From NCBI GenBank assembly GCA_013398295.1, contig VZSF01009133.1, positions 191,199-255,198 of the forward strand: 64,000 bases of DNA, given 5' to 3'. Positions 61,901 through 64,000 of the stretch are shown here, one piece after another; position 1 is the first letter of the stretch, and each line of letters starts with the position of its first letter. Made by a program: the position numbers and the translations under genes. The notes under the pieces were generated by a model. It saw only the letters and a list, made by a program, of their open reading frames with translations, had not been told where the DNA came from and searched no databases. The stretch comes from Chionis minor. Lineage: Eukaryota; Chordata; Aves; Charadriiformes; Chionididae.

Positions 61901-64000
61901 GAGACTCAGGTGAACATGAAAGATTAAATATGGAACAAGGCTGGGGACAGGCAGGAAGGCGGCCGGTTTGGGTTAATGTGCCGATACAGGTACCCGCAGA
62001 ATTAATTACGGCAGGACTCGGGCGATGCGGGGAGGCTGTCGCCGCTCCATCCCGGCACGGTCTTAGTCACCACTAATAGCCATCGCATGAGGTGTGCGCG
62101 GTATGAATCTCCTTCGGGGCTGTGTTATTTGCCTGTCATTAAAAGCATCGGTGCTGGGGGGTTTTTTTGGGTCTCACAGCTGCCGTCACACCAGCAGCAG
62201 ACGCGCTCGGCCCGGTGGTGACTCAGCCCTGGGATGTGGGGGCTGCCTGGAGCAGATCCCGGGGGCTCGTGCCGCCCCCAGCACAGCGCCGGGCTCCCCC
62301 GCTCCCCACAGCCGCCGCAGCGGAGCAGATAGCACTGATAACGAAGGCACAAGAAGCCCTAGTTTTAGTGCCTGCTCGAATTCCCATCAGGTGGGGCCGG
62401 TGAAACCTAAACCGCCTCCTTTTGGAGACAAACACCACCGCCCTGGATCGGCAGCTTTTCAGCTGCAGTTAAAGAAACACCAGAGCCACCCTCCTGGCCG
62501 GTGCAGCGCGAAAAAGAGAAAAATCCAAACCACTCGGCGATGCCCCATAGCGATCTCCTCTGCTCTTCCAACAAACTGGTTCAGCAGCCTTCCGGGAACA
62601 ACCAGCACGGATTTATTGGCGAGCACGGAGAGGGTGCGCGCAGTGGCACAAGGAAAGCACACGCGTTTCCACTCCACGCCCTTCGCCTGGAGCTGACGGA
62701 GGGTGCCAGGGAGCGCAGCCACCGGCAGCGTCACACACACGAGTGCCTGCAGCCCCCCCGTCCCGCCTGGCTGCTCCCCATGGAGCCCAACGCACTTCCG
62801 CTGGGGAACCACAGGCCAGCCCACACATCCCACCGCGCGTCAGCGCACCGTGGCAGCGCCGGGTCAGGAGCATGTGGGAACCCAACGGCCAACAATGGAG
62901 CAGGAAAGAGTATGGGAAACCCCAAACAGGCAGTCAAGCACAAGCTTGGAGCACACGGGGTGTCCAGTGGTTTTGGCCGGTACGGCTCCACTGAGGCTCC
63001 CCGCCGGCCCCGAGCAAGGATCACCTTTTGCACCCGAGAAAGGAATCTGGCATCCCTTGAGCTTTCCGTACAATCACTAACATCTCATTTCTTTTGCAAA
63101 GCCTGTCTGGAAAGTCAATGTTTCACGAAGCAGCACCTGCAGGCGCCAGCGCTCCCTCACCCTCCCCATTAAAGGCGACGGGGACGCGAGCGTGGAGCAC
63201 CCCTGTGCAGCGCTGGTGGGGCCGGCTCTGCGGGAGCACGCTGCAGGCTGGGCTGCCGGGAGATGTTTGAGGTCACAGAGTCACAGAATGGTTTGGGTCG
63301 GAAGGGACCTTAAAGACCATCCAGTCCCACCCCCCTGCCCTGGGCAGGGACACCCCCCACTAGCCCAGGTTGCTCCAAGCCCCGTCCAACCTGGCCTTGA
63401 ACCTCCAGGGATGGGGCAGAGCCCCCAGCTCAGCCGCCTGGGGGACAGGCAGCCATGTGCCGGCTGGGATGGGGCGGGAGGGAGATGCGGTGGGAGAGGT
63501 GCAAGGAGCAGCGAGCGCCTTTGGGGAGGCTGAGCTGCCGGGCCACGTCAGTCCATCAGCCCTCGCTTCCCTTTCTGGCCACAGAGCCTTTCCCTGGGGC
63601 GCGGGAAGAGGGGTCGGGGAAGGACACGGAGCATCACCCGCCAGCCGGGCCGGAGGCACGCACGCCATGGCTGTGGCTCGCGCGGCCGCACAGCCCCGTG
63701 ACTCAGCGGGCGAGCGCCCGGATGAAGCTCACCCCACCCTCCCGAGACCACACAGCTCCCCAGCACCCCTCCGCACCCGGCGTCGCGCCAAGGGAGCTGC
63801 CGAAGGCAGCCCGGACCCTGGGGTCCCCACACAACGCACCGTCTCTGTGCCCCCGCTGTCTAACGAGGGGCCGCTCAACGCAACGAGGGGCACCTGAGTG
63901 CAAACACACAGCAGAGCGGCTCCCATGACCCGATGGAGCCCACCGCCACCCGCAGCCCATCGGGGGGGACAGCAGAGAGAACCCTGGCCTTGGGGGACGG
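58951..64000. other. Intergenic sequence downstream of TADA2A
   Basis: No exon is recognised. In human the next gene is DUSP14 in the same orientation; none of its coding sequence is visible here. From about 60.2 kb the sequence is GC-rich, with open frames up to 266 codons that have no similarity and reflect composition. 61230-62130 contains several TAAT-core motifs in otherwise GC-rich DNA. Confidence 0.6.
63273..63420 (-). repeat. CR1 LINE 3' end
   Basis: Plus-strand 'cacagaatggtttgggtcgg', 'aagggaccttaaagacc' and 'gccctgggcagggacacc' mark an antisense CR1 tail, closely similar to the copy at 40191 and truncated at the same 'ggatggggca' region. Confidence 0.92.

Noticed and set aside
62094..63172. 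Overlapping open frames of 200 and 223 codons on the plus strand
   Set aside because: Low-complexity Pro/Ala/Arg/His-rich translations, no conserved motif and no match to DUSP14, the gene expected next.
1..64000. CRISPR arrays, operons, ribosome-binding sites or other prokaryotic systems
   Set aside because: The sequence is an animal genome with spliced genes; no regularly spaced palindromic repeats were seen.

Overview
This is a 64 kb piece of a vertebrate genome, almost certainly a bird. Long introns with GT-AG junctions, CpG-island promoters, CR1 LINE 3' ends, old MIR-like SINEs and an avian-type solo LTR all point that way. The coding exons match the gene order ACACA - C17orf78 - TADA2A, known from human 17q12 and chicken chromosome 19. 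The ACACA N-terminus is chicken-like but not identical to my recollection of chicken, so a non-galliform bird is likely. There are two assembly gaps (20039-20727 and 32457-32775), both inside GC-rich islands that look like promoters.

Layout. (1) 1 to about 20 kb, minus strand: the 5' part of ACACA (acetyl-CoA carboxylase 1). Only two coding exons are visible. One carries the initiator ATG (13908-14160) and the next (82-214) lies across a 13.7 kb intron. The gene continues off the left edge. Its main CpG-island promoter is probably the island around the first gap. (2) 25890-29089, plus strand: a complete six-exon gene for the bird counterpart of C17orf78, a small single-pass membrane glycoprotein of unknown function (271 aa). 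(3) 31705 to about 32110: a minus-strand solo LTR directly before the second CpG island. (4) About 32.1-33.3 kb: the second island, with a gap and a G-rich minisatellite, probably the TADA2A promoter. (5) 34135-58132, plus strand: the complete 15-coding-exon TADA2A gene, 443 aa, the same length as human TADA2A. It encodes the ADA2A adaptor of the GCN5/PCAF-containing ATAC histone acetyltransferase complex. (6) 58133-64000: the TADA2A 3' UTR, then GC-rich intergenic DNA with one CR1 fragment and a possible regulatory region.

How the genes relate. ACACA (lipid synthesis) and TADA2A (chromatin) are transcribed away from each other, with C17orf78 between them in the TADA2A orientation. Nothing suggests a shared pathway; the arrangement is old conserved synteny. 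Exon boundaries were placed by hand from homology plus splice signals. In all three genes every reading-frame phase closes across every junction. I found no CRISPR array, tRNA, rRNA or intact mobile-element protein. The most interesting observations are a strong competing splice donor at TADA2A coding exon 12, the split AMPK site of ACACA, a cysteine cluster in C17orf78, an exact SRE-1 10-mer in the ACACA 5' intron, and the minisatellite beside the TADA2A promoter gap.
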